DNA of 64,000 bases, from assembly GCA_002070265.1 (NCBI GenBank), contig MWCX01000038.1, forward strand, positions 1 through 64,000, written 5' to 3'. The position numbers and the translations under genes were made by a program. The notes under the pieces are model-generated. The model saw nothing but the letters and a program-made list of their open reading frames with translations, was not told the origin of the DNA and searched no databases. This document shows, piece after piece, positions 8,701 to 16,847 of the stretch. Origin of the DNA: Bacteroidetes bacterium ADurb.Bin174 (GTDB lineage Bacteria > Bacteroidota > Bacteroidia > Bacteroidales > Paludibacteraceae). Every line of letters begins with the position of its first letter. The stretch's first letter is position 1.

Positions 8701-11146
8701 CTATCAATGTCTTTTTTATTATGGTTTTTTCTTGAATTGTTTCTGTTAATTTCTCTAAAATTTCGTCTGGTAATTTCTTTAACGAATCGCTTTTTTCTTC
8801 CTTTTTAGAAGCAACATAATCTAATAAATCACTCCCCAATATTTTCCCAGCTTGTTGTCTTATGGAATGGTCTTTTTTAGAATATACTTTGAATTTATCA
8901 AATTCAGTTACAATAAAATCATTTGTTCGGTTGTTTTTCAAACAAAATTCCCGAATAACTTCTAATGTTTTTATTCTAGGAAATCTCGGCGACATTTCTT
9001 CGTGAAAATAATTGCGGAATGTTGCGTAATTTATTTTAAAAGATGTAAACATTAAATCATACAACTTATCTATACCGTCAAACTCTATGGATAACTCTTT
9101 TAGTGTATTTTTCCAACTATCAGAGTATTCATCAAACGAATCCAATAGATTCTCTGTATCAAAAATTTTAAGGATTTTGTTAAATTCGTCCCTGTTATTG
9201 TTCTGATAAAATCTAATTGTTGCATTCTCGTATAATTCTCCGATTGTCGTTTTAATTTGCTCTCCATTTTCAATTAAAAAAACGCCTTTTGAGGATTCAA
9301 ATTTATCCGAAGTTCCGTCAGAAAAATGAATTTCATAAATTGCTTTTTCTTTTGGTAAATCAATTGTTTCGTAAGGATCACTTTTGAAATCTTCGTTATT
9401 TAAGTCAAAAGAAAAAATATCGTCTAATTCTCGTTTCTTTGGTTCTATTAAATGAGTGAAATTAGTTTTGAAAAAAAACGACCTATCTGTATGGTTCAAC
9501 TTACTTTTCTCTTGATTTTGATATGTTTGTTCTACATTGTCAAAAGCAATTTCATCTATATTTTCGTAACAAAGAACCTCACAACTTCCTTTTATTGACT
9601 TTGTTTTTGTGTATAGTTCAAGGTTATTCAAATACGGAATGATAACAACTTTTTTATGCGAATTTTGTTCTTCGTCGTTCAGCCATTTATCTAAATATAG
9701 TTTTGAGTTGTCAATTCTTTTGTCGCTGATTAAGCGAATGTTGTTAATTCTTTCGCTCTTTATTTGATTGTAAACAGCATCGTAGTTTTTCTTTTCAACA
9801 ATCAGGTAAAAAGTTTTTGTTGGGTTTTCTTCGGCTTTTTGTTTAATGTAATTCCATTTTAAATTTTCACTTTCTAATAAATTTGAGATTTTAACAAAAA
9901 TATTAAAAATCCTTTGTGTGTAATCTGTAATTGTATCAGGATTGTAAATATCGTTCGAGTAAAAAAGATTATTTAATTCTTCTGAAAACGACTCGCTTAA
10001 AAAATAACGTTTCAAACGGTCTAAATACTCTTGAAAAATTCCCTTTGACAAATCAGTATTTACCAAAATCATTCTTAGAAAGAAATTTGTGTATTTTAAC
10101 ATGAAAGTAAGGTTTACGTTACTTTCATCTTTTATTATTTGAACTTCTTGTGTTAGTCCTATATACAGCAAATAAAGATTGCGGTTGTTAAGTTTAATTT
10201 TTTGTATTTGGTTTGGTAATTCGTCGTTTGCGATTTTTACTTCGTCATTTGACCACCACCATTCCAAAAATTGATTTTCTGAATTTGGCTTTTCTGTTCC
10301 AATTAGAACGATGTTTTTGTACTTATCCCTATATTTTTCTTGCAGAATAAAGTTAAAAGAATCTCTGTATTTAGAGTCACCAATTATTATTATTTCGTCA
10401 AATTGTTGGTTCTTGTTTAATAGGTAATTCTGTGCCGAATTAAAGTCATTGCAACATTCTACCAAATAGCTAAAAAACGGTAAGTTATTGCTAATATTTC
10501 CGTTTCTATTAGTGTATCTAATAGGCAGGAGTTTACTTACCTTGAAAAAACTTTTTTCGGCAATCACCAGGGTTCGATTTTTGAAATCGGTTATGAAAGG
10601 GAAATCTTCGTTAAAAGTTGATTTCAAAAATTCACGATAATAATCTACATTCTTCGCTGTGTTTTTGTTTTCAACAAAGTTTGGATTGAGTTTTGTAAAA
10701 TTAGGTTTGTCATAAAAAAAGTCGTAAATTCCAATTTCGTTTTTTCGTGGAAAACGAAAGTTTATTTTGATACGTCCTTCATAAGTATCCTTGACAATAA
10801 AAATCCTGTATTCTCTGTTATGTTTTTTGTAGATTAAATCACCTTTGTTTAAGGTCGGTAGTGAATTTTCGTAGTTAAAGAAGTTTTGGTAGAGTTTGAT
10901 TAGAACAATAGAGTGAAAAATCGAAGCAAAAAAGTTTTCTCTGTATTCGTCTTCTGGTATGCTTATGAAAAAGTCCTTTTTGTTTGAGGTGTCATCTAAG
11001 ACGTATTGGTAAATCAAATGAAAGTTTACAAAGTCAAACACACTATACTTTTCAAAGTCAGCTTCCCTTATATTTATTTCTTCAGAGTAACATTTTTGAA
11101 TTTCTGCTGAAATTTGAGTTAAGTAGTTTTTAATTTGTTCTTTCAT
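8693..11146 (-). CDS. drmE: putative DrmE-like protein, first gene of the DISARM-type operon
   Basis: This 817-residue protein has no signal peptide or membrane segment. Its position directly ahead of drmA, its length and its lack of familiar motifs match DrmE of class 2 DISARM, a protein of unknown biochemical role. It has Rossmann-like strand-turn stretches (DEIIIIGDSKYRDS near 250 and HKKVVIIPYL near 500) and a lysine/glutamate-rich C-terminus. No methyltransferase, nuclease or ATPase motif was found. The last 8 bases overlap drmA (ATGAATAA), so the three genes are one coupled transcript. The DrmE name is inferred from context and remembered family layout; an unrelated accessory protein is possible. 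Confidence 0.55.
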   Translation of the reverse strand: MKEQIKNYLTQISAEIQKCYSEEINIREADFEKYSVFDFVNFHLIYQYVLDDTSNKKDFFISIPEDEYRENFFASIFHSIVLIKLYQNFFNYENSLPTLNKGDLIYKKHNREYRIFIVKDTYEGRIKINFRFPRKNEIGIYDFFYDKPNFTKLNPNFVENKNTAKNVDYYREFLKSTFNEDFPFITDFKNRTLVIAEKSFFKVSKLLPIRYTNRNGNISNNLPFFSYLVECCNDFNSAQNYLLNKNQQFDEIIIIGDSKYRDSFNFILQEKYRDKYKNIVLIGTEKPNSENQFLEWWWSNDEVKIANDELPNQIQKIKLNNRNLYLLYIGLTQEVQIIKDESNVNLTFMLKYTNFFLRMILVNTDLSKGIFQEYLDRLKRYFLSESFSEELNNLFYSNDIYNPDTITDYTQRIFNIFVKISNLLESENLKWNYIKQKAEENPTKTFYLIVEKKNYDAVYNQIKSERINNIRLISDKRIDNSKLYLDKWLNDEEQNSHKKVVIIPYLNNLELYTKTKSIKGSCEVLCYENIDEIAFDNVEQTYQNQEKSKLNHTDRSFFFKTNFTHLIEPKKRELDDIFSFDLNNEDFKSDPYETIDLPKEKAIYEIHFSDGTSDKFESSKGVFLIENGEQIKTTIGELYENATIRFYQNNNRDEFNKILKIFDTENLLDSFDEYSDSWKNTLKELSIEFDGIDKLYDLMFTSFKINYATFRNYFHEEMSPRFPRIKTLEVIREFCLKNNRTNDFIVTEFDKFKVYSKKDHSIRQQAGKILGSDLLDYVASKKEEKSDSLKKLPDEILEKLTETIQEKTIIKKTLIDE

Positions 11147-11206
11147 TCAATTTCGTTTATTATTTATTCGCTGTGTCATCCTCCAAGGGTGACCATAAAC
11201 AAATAT

Positions 11207-11254
11207 CTAAACGACAGCAAGCCAATGTCCTGCAATTAGTTTGCTGTCGTTTAG
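11207..11254. repeat. palindrome related to the left-edge copy (copy d)
   Basis: The arms CTAAACGACAGCAAGCCAAT (11207-11226) and 11235-11254 match at 18 of 20 positions around the loop GTCCTGCA. The arm sequence is nearly the same as in copy a at 129-180. Similarity continues to the right as TGTT, a short variable part, then CTCGTT and a T-run. It lies 3' of the membrane-protein gene ending at 11273 and 5' of the drm operon, so copies a and d bracket most of the island. Confidence 0.6.
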
Positions 11255-11272
11255 GAAATGTTTTATATCTCG

Positions 11273-11863
11273 TTATTTTTTTCTTTTTCTAAAATATTTA
11301 AATATCATATATGAGAAGATTACCAAATATAATGATGCAATTCCAATCGGAATCCATAAATGCAGACTAAACCAGCTCCATCTTAAATAAATTATTATGC
11401 TAATCCAGATAATTGCCCACATCCCATACCAAACTATCAACTCAGCCTTTTTAAAAGCATTTAAATAGTGCTTTAACTTGGTGAAAGCTGTTAAGTCCCT
11501 CAATCTATCATCACGAAATCTATAATCCAATATACTTTTATAATATAAATCATAATTCTTCTCATCAATCAGTCGTTCTAAATCCAAGATATTAGTTTTA
11601 TCAAACATCATTGAGCTTCGTGTTCTCAACTCAAGTAATAATAAAATCAACATAAAAACTAACACTACGATAGTTAGTAAAAGCATGTTATTATTATTAG
11701 TAATCACATAAAGAACAAATCCGACATTTATTGTTACGGTCCACTGTCGAAGATTTGAGACTTTACCTTCATTCCTTTGATAACTACTAAATCCCGTATC
11801 AAATTCTTTCTCAACAAACTTCTCTTTTCTTTTAAAATAAAAATCTTCATTTTGGTTTTTCAT
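11273..11863 (-). CDS. four-helix membrane protein of unknown function
   Basis: This protein of about 196 residues has two hydrophobic pairs, residues roughly 41-55 with 60-78 and 140-160 with 165-189. A charged cytoplasmic segment of about 60 residues separates the pairs, and the C-terminus is basic (YFRKRKK). No enzymatic motif is visible. ATG at 11863 is chosen; the longer frame would need TTG at 11872. It is transcribed in the same direction as the drm operon but separated from it by palindrome d, so it is probably an independent cassette gene. Small multi-span proteins act as effectors in several defence systems, but nothing here proves such a role. Confidence 0.6.
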   Translation of the reverse strand: MKNQNEDFYFKRKEKFVEKEFDTGFSSYQRNEGKVSNLRQWTVTINVGFVLYVITNNNNMLLLTIVVLVFMLILLLLELRTRSSMMFDKTNILDLERLIDEKNYDLYYKSILDYRFRDDRLRDLTAFTKLKHYLNAFKKAELIVWYGMWAIIWISIIIYLRWSWFSLHLWIPIGIASLYLVIFSYMIFKYFRKRKK

Positions 11864-12203
11864 ATAAATCAATTTAGAGTACTTTTAAAGCCACAGAAAT
11901 TTAAGGTATGCGTTTTACAATGAAGCGTAACGTGTAATCTACGAAACAAATATACAACAATTCCTAAATATAAAACCAACATCATAGGTATAACTTATCA
12001 AAATCAATCCCACACACATTATTATACACACCAGCAAATCAGTTAAATAAAAAAACATCTGCCAAAGAAAAAACAATTACCCTCTTTCCATTACCCCTCT
12101 CCCCCCTGCACAACCCCACGCACCACGGACCTCGGACCACGGAACCCGTGACCCCGCACCCCAAACCTCGCAAACCCCTCTTTTTTTTTCACCTCTTTTT
12201 TTG
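11864..12203. other. island-to-core junction
   Basis: No gene is seen. The left half is AT-rich like the island. The right half (about 12095-12175) carries the CCACGGACCTCGG / CACGGAACCCG type phrase repeats found throughout the core spacers. The composition change marks the probable right edge of the accessory island near 11.9-12.1 kb. Confidence 0.5.
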
Positions 12204-12211
12204 TACTTTTG
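12204..12211 (+). promoter_or_regulatory. lysS promoter -7 element
   Basis: TACTTTTG matches the Bacteroidota -7 consensus TAnnTTTG and lies 27 bases ahead of the lysS ATG, within a T-rich tract. No clear TTTG at -33 is seen. Confidence 0.5.
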
Positions 12212-12237
12212 CAACAATTTTGCAATAAAATCAATTT

Positions 12238-13779
12238 ATGAGTTTAGAACTGAGTGAACAGGAAGTGTTCAGACGTGAGAGTCTCACTCGTTTGCGTGAA
12301 ATGGGAATAGATCCTTTCCCTGCCGCTTTGTATCCGGTAGATGCTTATTCTACGGACATCAAAGCTGAATTTAAAGACGAAGAACCGGGTAAACAAGTTT
12401 GCGTAGCCGGCAGGATCATGTCCCGCCGCATCATGGGAAAGGCTTCATTTATGGAGCTGATGGATTCTAAAGGACGCATCCAGATCTACGTCAGTCGCGA
12501 TGACATCAACACAGACGAGCAACCCGAAATGTATAATACGGTTTTCAAGAAACTGCTGGATATAGGCGATTTTATCGGTATCAAAGGTTTCGTGTTCCGT
12601 ACCCAAATGGGCGAAATATCCATCCATGCCCAGGAGTTAACCGTTCTGTCAAAAGCTTTACGCCCCCTGCCTATCGTGAAATACAAGGATGGGGTGGCTT
12701 ATGATGCTTTCGAAGACCCTGAGCAGCGTTATCGCCAACGATACGTGGACCTGGTTGTCAACGAAGGGATCAAAGACATCTTTATCAAACGCACGAAAAT
12801 TTACAATTCGATGCGCGAATACTGTAATTCATTCGGCTATATGGAGGTGGAAACTCCGATCCTGCAACCCATTCCGGGTGGAGCGGCTGCTCGCCCTTTT
12901 ATCACCCATCACAATGCCTTGGATATTCCTTTGTATCTGCGTATTGCCAATGAATTATATCTGAAAAGACTGATAGTCGGAGGTTTTGAAGGCGTGTATG
13001 AGTTTTCAAAAAATTTCCGCAACGAAGGCATGGACCGCACGCACAATCCGGAATTTACGGTGATGGAGATTTACGTAGCCTATAAGGACTACCACTGGAT
13101 GATGGAGTTTACGGAGAAGATGATCGAAAAAATTTGCATGGATGTCAATGGCACTACGGATGTGGAAATCAGCGGCAAAACAATTTCTTTCAAAACACCC
13201 TTCAAACGGGTAAGCATGATAGAAGCCATTCAAAAACATACCGGCATTGACATCAGCGGCATGAATGAGGATCAGTTGCGGGATGTTTGTAAAAAACTGA
13301 ATATTGAAATTGATGCTACCATGGGGAAGGGAAAGTTGATAGATGAAATTTTCGGCGAGAAATGCGAAAAAAATTACATCCAGCCGACCTTCATCACGGA
13401 TTACCCCATCGAGATGAGTCCGCTTTCCAAACGCCACCGTGATAATCCGGAACTGACCGAGCGCTTCGAACTCATGGTGAACGGTAAAGAACTGGTCAAT
13501 GCATATTCGGAGCTGAACGACCCGATCGATCAATTGGAAAGGTTTAAGGAGCAAGTCAGATTGGGCGAAAAGGGCGACGACGAAGCCATGTTTATCGACA
13601 TGGACTTTGTGCGCTCACTGGAATATGGCATGCCGCCCACCTCGGGGATGGGAATCGGCATGGATAGATTGGTGATGCTGCTGACCGGACAACAATCCAT
13701 ACAGGAGGTGTTGTTTTTTCCGCAGATGAAGCCGATGGAGAACAAAGAGCAAAGACAAAAGAACAAAGACAAAGAATGA
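12238..13779 (+). CDS. lysS: lysyl-tRNA synthetase, class II
   Basis: The enzyme charges tRNA-Lys in the cytoplasm. An N-terminal OB-fold anticodon-binding domain (about 50-150) precedes the class II core with motif 2 ([14 protein letters not shown]) and motif 3 ([11 protein letters not shown]). The family core ends at FFPQMKP; the last 14 residues ([14 protein letters not shown]) come from a purine-rich tandem repeat that continues past the stop codon. Many Bacteroidales LysS carry a longer C-terminal extension, so this tail may be a local replacement. It is followed by gpsA and pgi on the same strand, a common Bacteroidales order. Confidence 0.95.
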   Translation: MSLELSEQEVFRRESLTRLREMGIDPFPAALYPVDAYSTDIKAEFKDEEPGKQVCVAGRIMSRRIMGKASFMELMDSKGRIQIYVSRDDINTDEQPEMYNTVFKKLLDIGDFIGIKGFVFRTQMGEISIHAQELTVLSKALRPLPIVKYKDGVAYDAFEDPEQRYRQRYVDLVVNEGIKDIFIKRTKIYNSMREYCNSFGYMEVETPILQPIPGGAAARPFITHHNALDIPLYLRIANELYLKRLIVGGFEGVYEFSKNFRNEGMDRTHNPEFTVMEIYVAYKDYHWMMEFTEKMIEKICMDVNGTTDVEISGKTISFKTPFKRVSMIEAIQKHTGIDISGMNEDQLRDVCKKLNIEIDATMGKGKLIDEIFGEKCEKNYIQPTFITDYPIEMSPLSKRHRDNPELTERFELMVNGKELVNAYSELNDPIDQLERFKEQVRLGEKGDDEAMFIDMDFVRSLEYGMPPTSGMGIGMDRLVMLLTGQQSIQEVLFFPQMKPMENKEQRQKNKDKE

Positions 13780-13822
13780 AGACAAAAGACAAAAGAACAA
13801 GGAGTAAAGACAAAGAGTGAAC
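13737..13822 (+). repeat. purine-rich imperfect tandem repeat over the lysS 3' end
   Basis: Imperfect units of AAAGACAAAAGAACA type (about 14-15 bp) repeat from the last lysS codons through the stop and into the spacer. It is strongly strand-asymmetric (A/G on the plus strand). Replication slippage here would change the LysS C-terminus. Confidence 0.65.
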
Positions 13823-13955
13823 GAATAAGAAATAAGTCCTAAGTATTTGTTCATCTTTTGCGCGTTTAGACTTCATTTCTATAGAGAAGTTAAAGGGGCT
13901 TTCTTTCGGGGTATTGAGGTGAAACAACTGATATCTGATAACTTATAACAAAATC

Positions 13956-14951
13956 ATGGCTGAAAGACAAAGAATCGCAATATTAGGTGGGGGCAGTTGG
14001 GCAACTGCAATTGCTAAGATCGTCCTGAACAATGTGGACGAAATCAATTGGTATATGCGTCGCCAGGAGCAGATTGATGAATTTATCCGGCTCAGTAAAA
14101 ATCCTTCCTACCTTACCGGCGTTAAATTCAATACGGATCATATACGCTTTACCAGCAATATCAATCATGTTGTTGCTACCTCCGACATTTTAATTTTCGC
14201 CACTCCTTCGCCTTTTCTAAAAGACCATCTTAAAAAGTTAAACAGGAAATTAAACAAGAAAATCATTGTTTCTGCTATCAAGGGGATTGTTCCGAATGAA
14301 AATCTGATCATAACCGAATTTTTCGAGCAATTTTACCAGGTTCCTAAAGAAAATATTGCTGTCCTGGCCGGACCCTGCCATGCAGAGGAAGTGGCTTTGG
14401 AAAGATTGTCTTATTTAACATTGGCGTCAGCCTCCCGCGACAGGGCTAAAATGTTGTCTCAGTTTTTTGCGACAAGTTTTGTAAAAACATCTGTCAGCGA
14501 GGATGTGATAGGGATGGAATATGCTTCCATCATGAAAAATATATACTCTATCGCAACCGGCATTTGCCATGGATTAAAATACGGGGATAATTTTCAGGCG
14601 GTACTTTTATCCAATGCGCTTCAGGAAATCAACCGATTTTGCAGTGCTACCAGCTCCATGCACCGGGATATCAGTCAATCGGCTTACTTAGGTGATTTAT
14701 TGGTGACTGCCTACTCCAAATTCAGCAGGAACCGCTTGTTTGGCAGCATGGTGGGTAAAGGATACTCCGTAAAAACCGCGCAGATGGAGATGGAGATGAT
14801 CGCGGAAGGTTATTATGCCACCAAATGCATTTACGAGATCAACCAGAAATACAAGGTGGACATGCCCATCATCGATACGGTATATGAAATTTTGTACAAC
14901 AGGGCTTCACCGCTTTTGAAAATCAGAGAACTTACAGAAAAATTGAAATAA
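13956..14951 (+). CDS. gpsA: glycerol-3-phosphate dehydrogenase [NAD(P)+]
   Basis: It reduces dihydroxyacetone phosphate to sn-glycerol-3-phosphate for phospholipid synthesis. The dinucleotide-binding loop GGGSWATA is at residues 11-18, and AGPCHAEE and the IMKNIYSIATGI helix follow in family order. The length of 331 residues is normal. It lies between lysS and pgi; pgi starts 18 bases after its stop, so the two are probably cotranscribed. Confidence 0.93.
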   Translation: MAERQRIAILGGGSWATAIAKIVLNNVDEINWYMRRQEQIDEFIRLSKNPSYLTGVKFNTDHIRFTSNINHVVATSDILIFATPSPFLKDHLKKLNRKLNKKIIVSAIKGIVPNENLIITEFFEQFYQVPKENIAVLAGPCHAEEVALERLSYLTLASASRDRAKMLSQFFATSFVKTSVSEDVIGMEYASIMKNIYSIATGICHGLKYGDNFQAVLLSNALQEINRFCSATSSMHRDISQSAYLGDLLVTAYSKFSRNRLFGSMVGKGYSVKTAQMEMEMIAEGYYATKCIYEINQKYKVDMPIIDTVYEILYNRASPLLKIRELTEKLK

Positions 14952-14969
14952 TTTTACTTTTTACACGGT

Positions 14970-16319
14970 ATGCAAAACATCAAATTAACAATTGACCACG
15001 CGTATGGATTTGTTTCCAAAACTTCCATCGAAAATTATAAAGACATTGCCAATCAATCCAACAGAGCCTTGCATGAAGGAACGGGAAAAGGAAGTGACTT
15101 CCTGGGCTGGGTCAACCTGCCTTCTTCTATTGATGACGCACATTTGACGGATATTGAAAATACTGCTGCCATTTTGCGCGAGAACTGCGAGGTGGTGGTG
15201 GTCATCGGCATAGGGGGTAGTTACCTGGGTGCCAAAGCTGTCATCGATGCTTTATCCAACAGCTTCGATTGGTTGCAGACCGACAGAAAATCGCCGGCAG
15301 TAGTTTATGCCGGACAAAATATTAGCGAAGATTATCTGTATGAATTGCAGGAACTATTAAAAACCAAAAAGTTCGGCATCATTTCGATTTCAAAATCAGG
15401 TACTACGACCGAACCGGCTTTGGCTTTTCGTCTGTTAAGAACGCAACTTGAACAACAACAAGGCAAGACTGCTGCTCAAAAACTCATAGTTACCGTAACG
15501 GATAAAGAACGTGGTGCATTGCGTACTTTAGCGGTACAGGAGGGCTACAAAACTTATGTGCTTGAAGATGATATAGGGGGAAGGTATTCGGTCTTGTCGC
15601 CGGTTGGACTACTGCCCATTGCCGTTGCCGGTTTCGATATTCGTAAGTTGGTACAAGGCGCAGTCAGCATGGAGCAACTTTGCGGCCTAGACACCCCATT
15701 TGAAAATAACCCGGCTGCACAATATGCGGCAGTGCGCAACGAGTTATATAAATCAGGTAAAAAAATTGAGATTTTAGTCAATTATCATCCTAAATTACAT
15801 TTTGTATCTGAGTGGTGGAAACAACTTTACGGTGAAAGTGAAGGAAAAGACCATGTGGGTATTTTCCCTGCTGCCGTTGATTTCACAACCGACTTGCACT
15901 CTATGGGGCAGTGGATACAAGAGGGTGAAAGAACCATTTTCGAGACTGTCATTTCAGTTCAAGAAAGCAACCATACCGTTTTGGTTCCGAAGGATGCAGC
16001 CAATTTAGACGGATTGAACTTTTTAGCCGGTAAACGCGTGGATGAAGTCAACAAAATGGCTGAATTGGGTACTTTGCTGGCGCATGTTGACGGAGGCGTT
16101 CCCAATTTAAAGATTGAATTGCCCCGATTGAATGAATACTACTTAGGACAGCTTTTGTATTTCTTTGAAAAAGCTTGCGGCATCAGTGGTTATATTCTGG
16201 GTGTCAATCCTTTCGACCAGCCGGGTGTTGAGGCTTACAAGAAAAACATGTTTGCGCTGCTCGGCAAACCGGGGTTTGAGGAAGAAACCAAGGCGATACG
16301 ATTGAGAACGAAGCAATGA
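14970..16319 (+). CDS. pgi: glucose-6-phosphate isomerase
   Basis: It interconverts glucose-6-phosphate and fructose-6-phosphate. Visible signatures are [11 protein letters not shown], the phosphate-binding [37 protein letters not shown] and the C-terminal lysine region [14 protein letters not shown]. At 449 residues it belongs to the short bacterial subgroup also seen in Firmicutes and Bacteroidetes. It is the last gene of the lysS-gpsA-pgi block; repeat-rich spacer follows. Confidence 0.95.
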   Translation: MQNIKLTIDHAYGFVSKTSIENYKDIANQSNRALHEGTGKGSDFLGWVNLPSSIDDAHLTDIENTAAILRENCEVVVVIGIGGSYLGAKAVIDALSNSFDWLQTDRKSPAVVYAGQNISEDYLYELQELLKTKKFGIISISKSGTTTEPALAFRLLRTQLEQQQGKTAAQKLIVTVTDKERGALRTLAVQEGYKTYVLEDDIGGRYSVLSPVGLLPIAVAGFDIRKLVQGAVSMEQLCGLDTPFENNPAAQYAAVRNELYKSGKKIEILVNYHPKLHFVSEWWKQLYGESEGKDHVGIFPAAVDFTTDLHSMGQWIQEGERTIFETVISVQESNHTVLVPKDAANLDGLNFLAGKRVDEVNKMAELGTLLAHVDGGVPNLKIELPRLNEYYLGQLLYFFEKACGISGYILGVNPFDQPGVEAYKKNMFALLGKPGFEEETKAIRLRTKQ

Positions 16320-16440
16320 AGTAGAGTTTTGAGTTCTGAGTTTTGAGTTTTGAGTTCTGAGTTCTGAAGTGCGGGTTCACGGGGTTGATTTCTCGCAGAT
16401 TTACGCAGATTGTGAAGTCGCAGATTTACGCAGAATCTGC
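16320..16440 (+). repeat. phrase repeats: TGAGTTCTGAG array and CGCAGATTTACGCAGATT
   Basis: Directly after pgi, GAGTTTTGAGTTCTGAG units repeat several times. A GCGGGTTCACGGGG phrase follows, then two copies of TCGCAGATTTACGCAGA. The same phrases in similar order recur at 29660-29800 and, on the other strand, at 55785-55835 and 26090-26140. Confidence 0.65.
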
Positions 16441-16536
16441 AATGATAGAATGACATCCTGTCGTACAACCTGATTTTATCTGAGGGATATATATTGGGGC
16501 TGTCTCAAAAGTAAATATTTAACCAAAAACCCGCAA

Positions 16537-16664
16537 GGTGTCTTAGAAGTGTTCAAATGCAAGGCGCTGAGATTGAGGGCGGTAGGGGCAGACCTCGTGT
16601 CTGCCGTCGGTGGTTGAGCCTGAATATCGAAAGCAACGCAGCAGTTGGGCACTTATGAGACACC
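16537..16664. repeat. dispersed GGTGTCTTAG...GAGACACC repeat (family 1)
   Basis: The ends form an imperfect inverted repeat: GGTGTCTTAGAAGTG at the left, CACTTATGAGACACC at the right. The interior includes GCAAGGCGCTGAGATTGAGGGC and CGAAAGCAACGCAGCAGTTGGGC. The copy at 54930-55048 is the reverse complement of this one, and the similarity extends through ACCCGCAA into the flank. Confidence 0.75.
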
Positions 16665-16744
16665 GCCAACATAATTTATCAATCCTGCTTTTAAAGTTGA
16701 ATATCCTACCCAAGGATTGGCTTGAAGCCAGTCTCCAGGTTTTG

Positions 16745-16785
16745 TGTCGCACAACCGACCTCGTCCGGTGAGCCAAAAAATGAAG
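16745..16785. repeat. fragment of the dispersed family 2 repeat
   Basis: CGACCTCGTCCGGTGAGCC is one terminus of the family 2 repeat seen in fuller form at 29871-30058 and 40371-40553. Only the end is present here. Confidence 0.55.
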
Positions 16786-16813
16786 AAAACCAATTTAACT
16801 CAATAATAATTGC

Positions 16814-16821
16814 TACTTTTG
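16814..16821 (+). promoter_or_regulatory. -7 promoter element for the secreted amidase
   Basis: TACTTTTG fits TAnnTTTG and lies 27 bases ahead of the ATG at 16848. It is the same octamer at the same distance as in front of lysS. Confidence 0.45.
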
Positions 16822-16847
16822 CAAGCAAAAAATTTGCTTAAGGTTTT

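Noticed and set aside
13006-13554. 182-codon minus-strand frame
   Set aside because: Antisense to lysS with no supporting motif.
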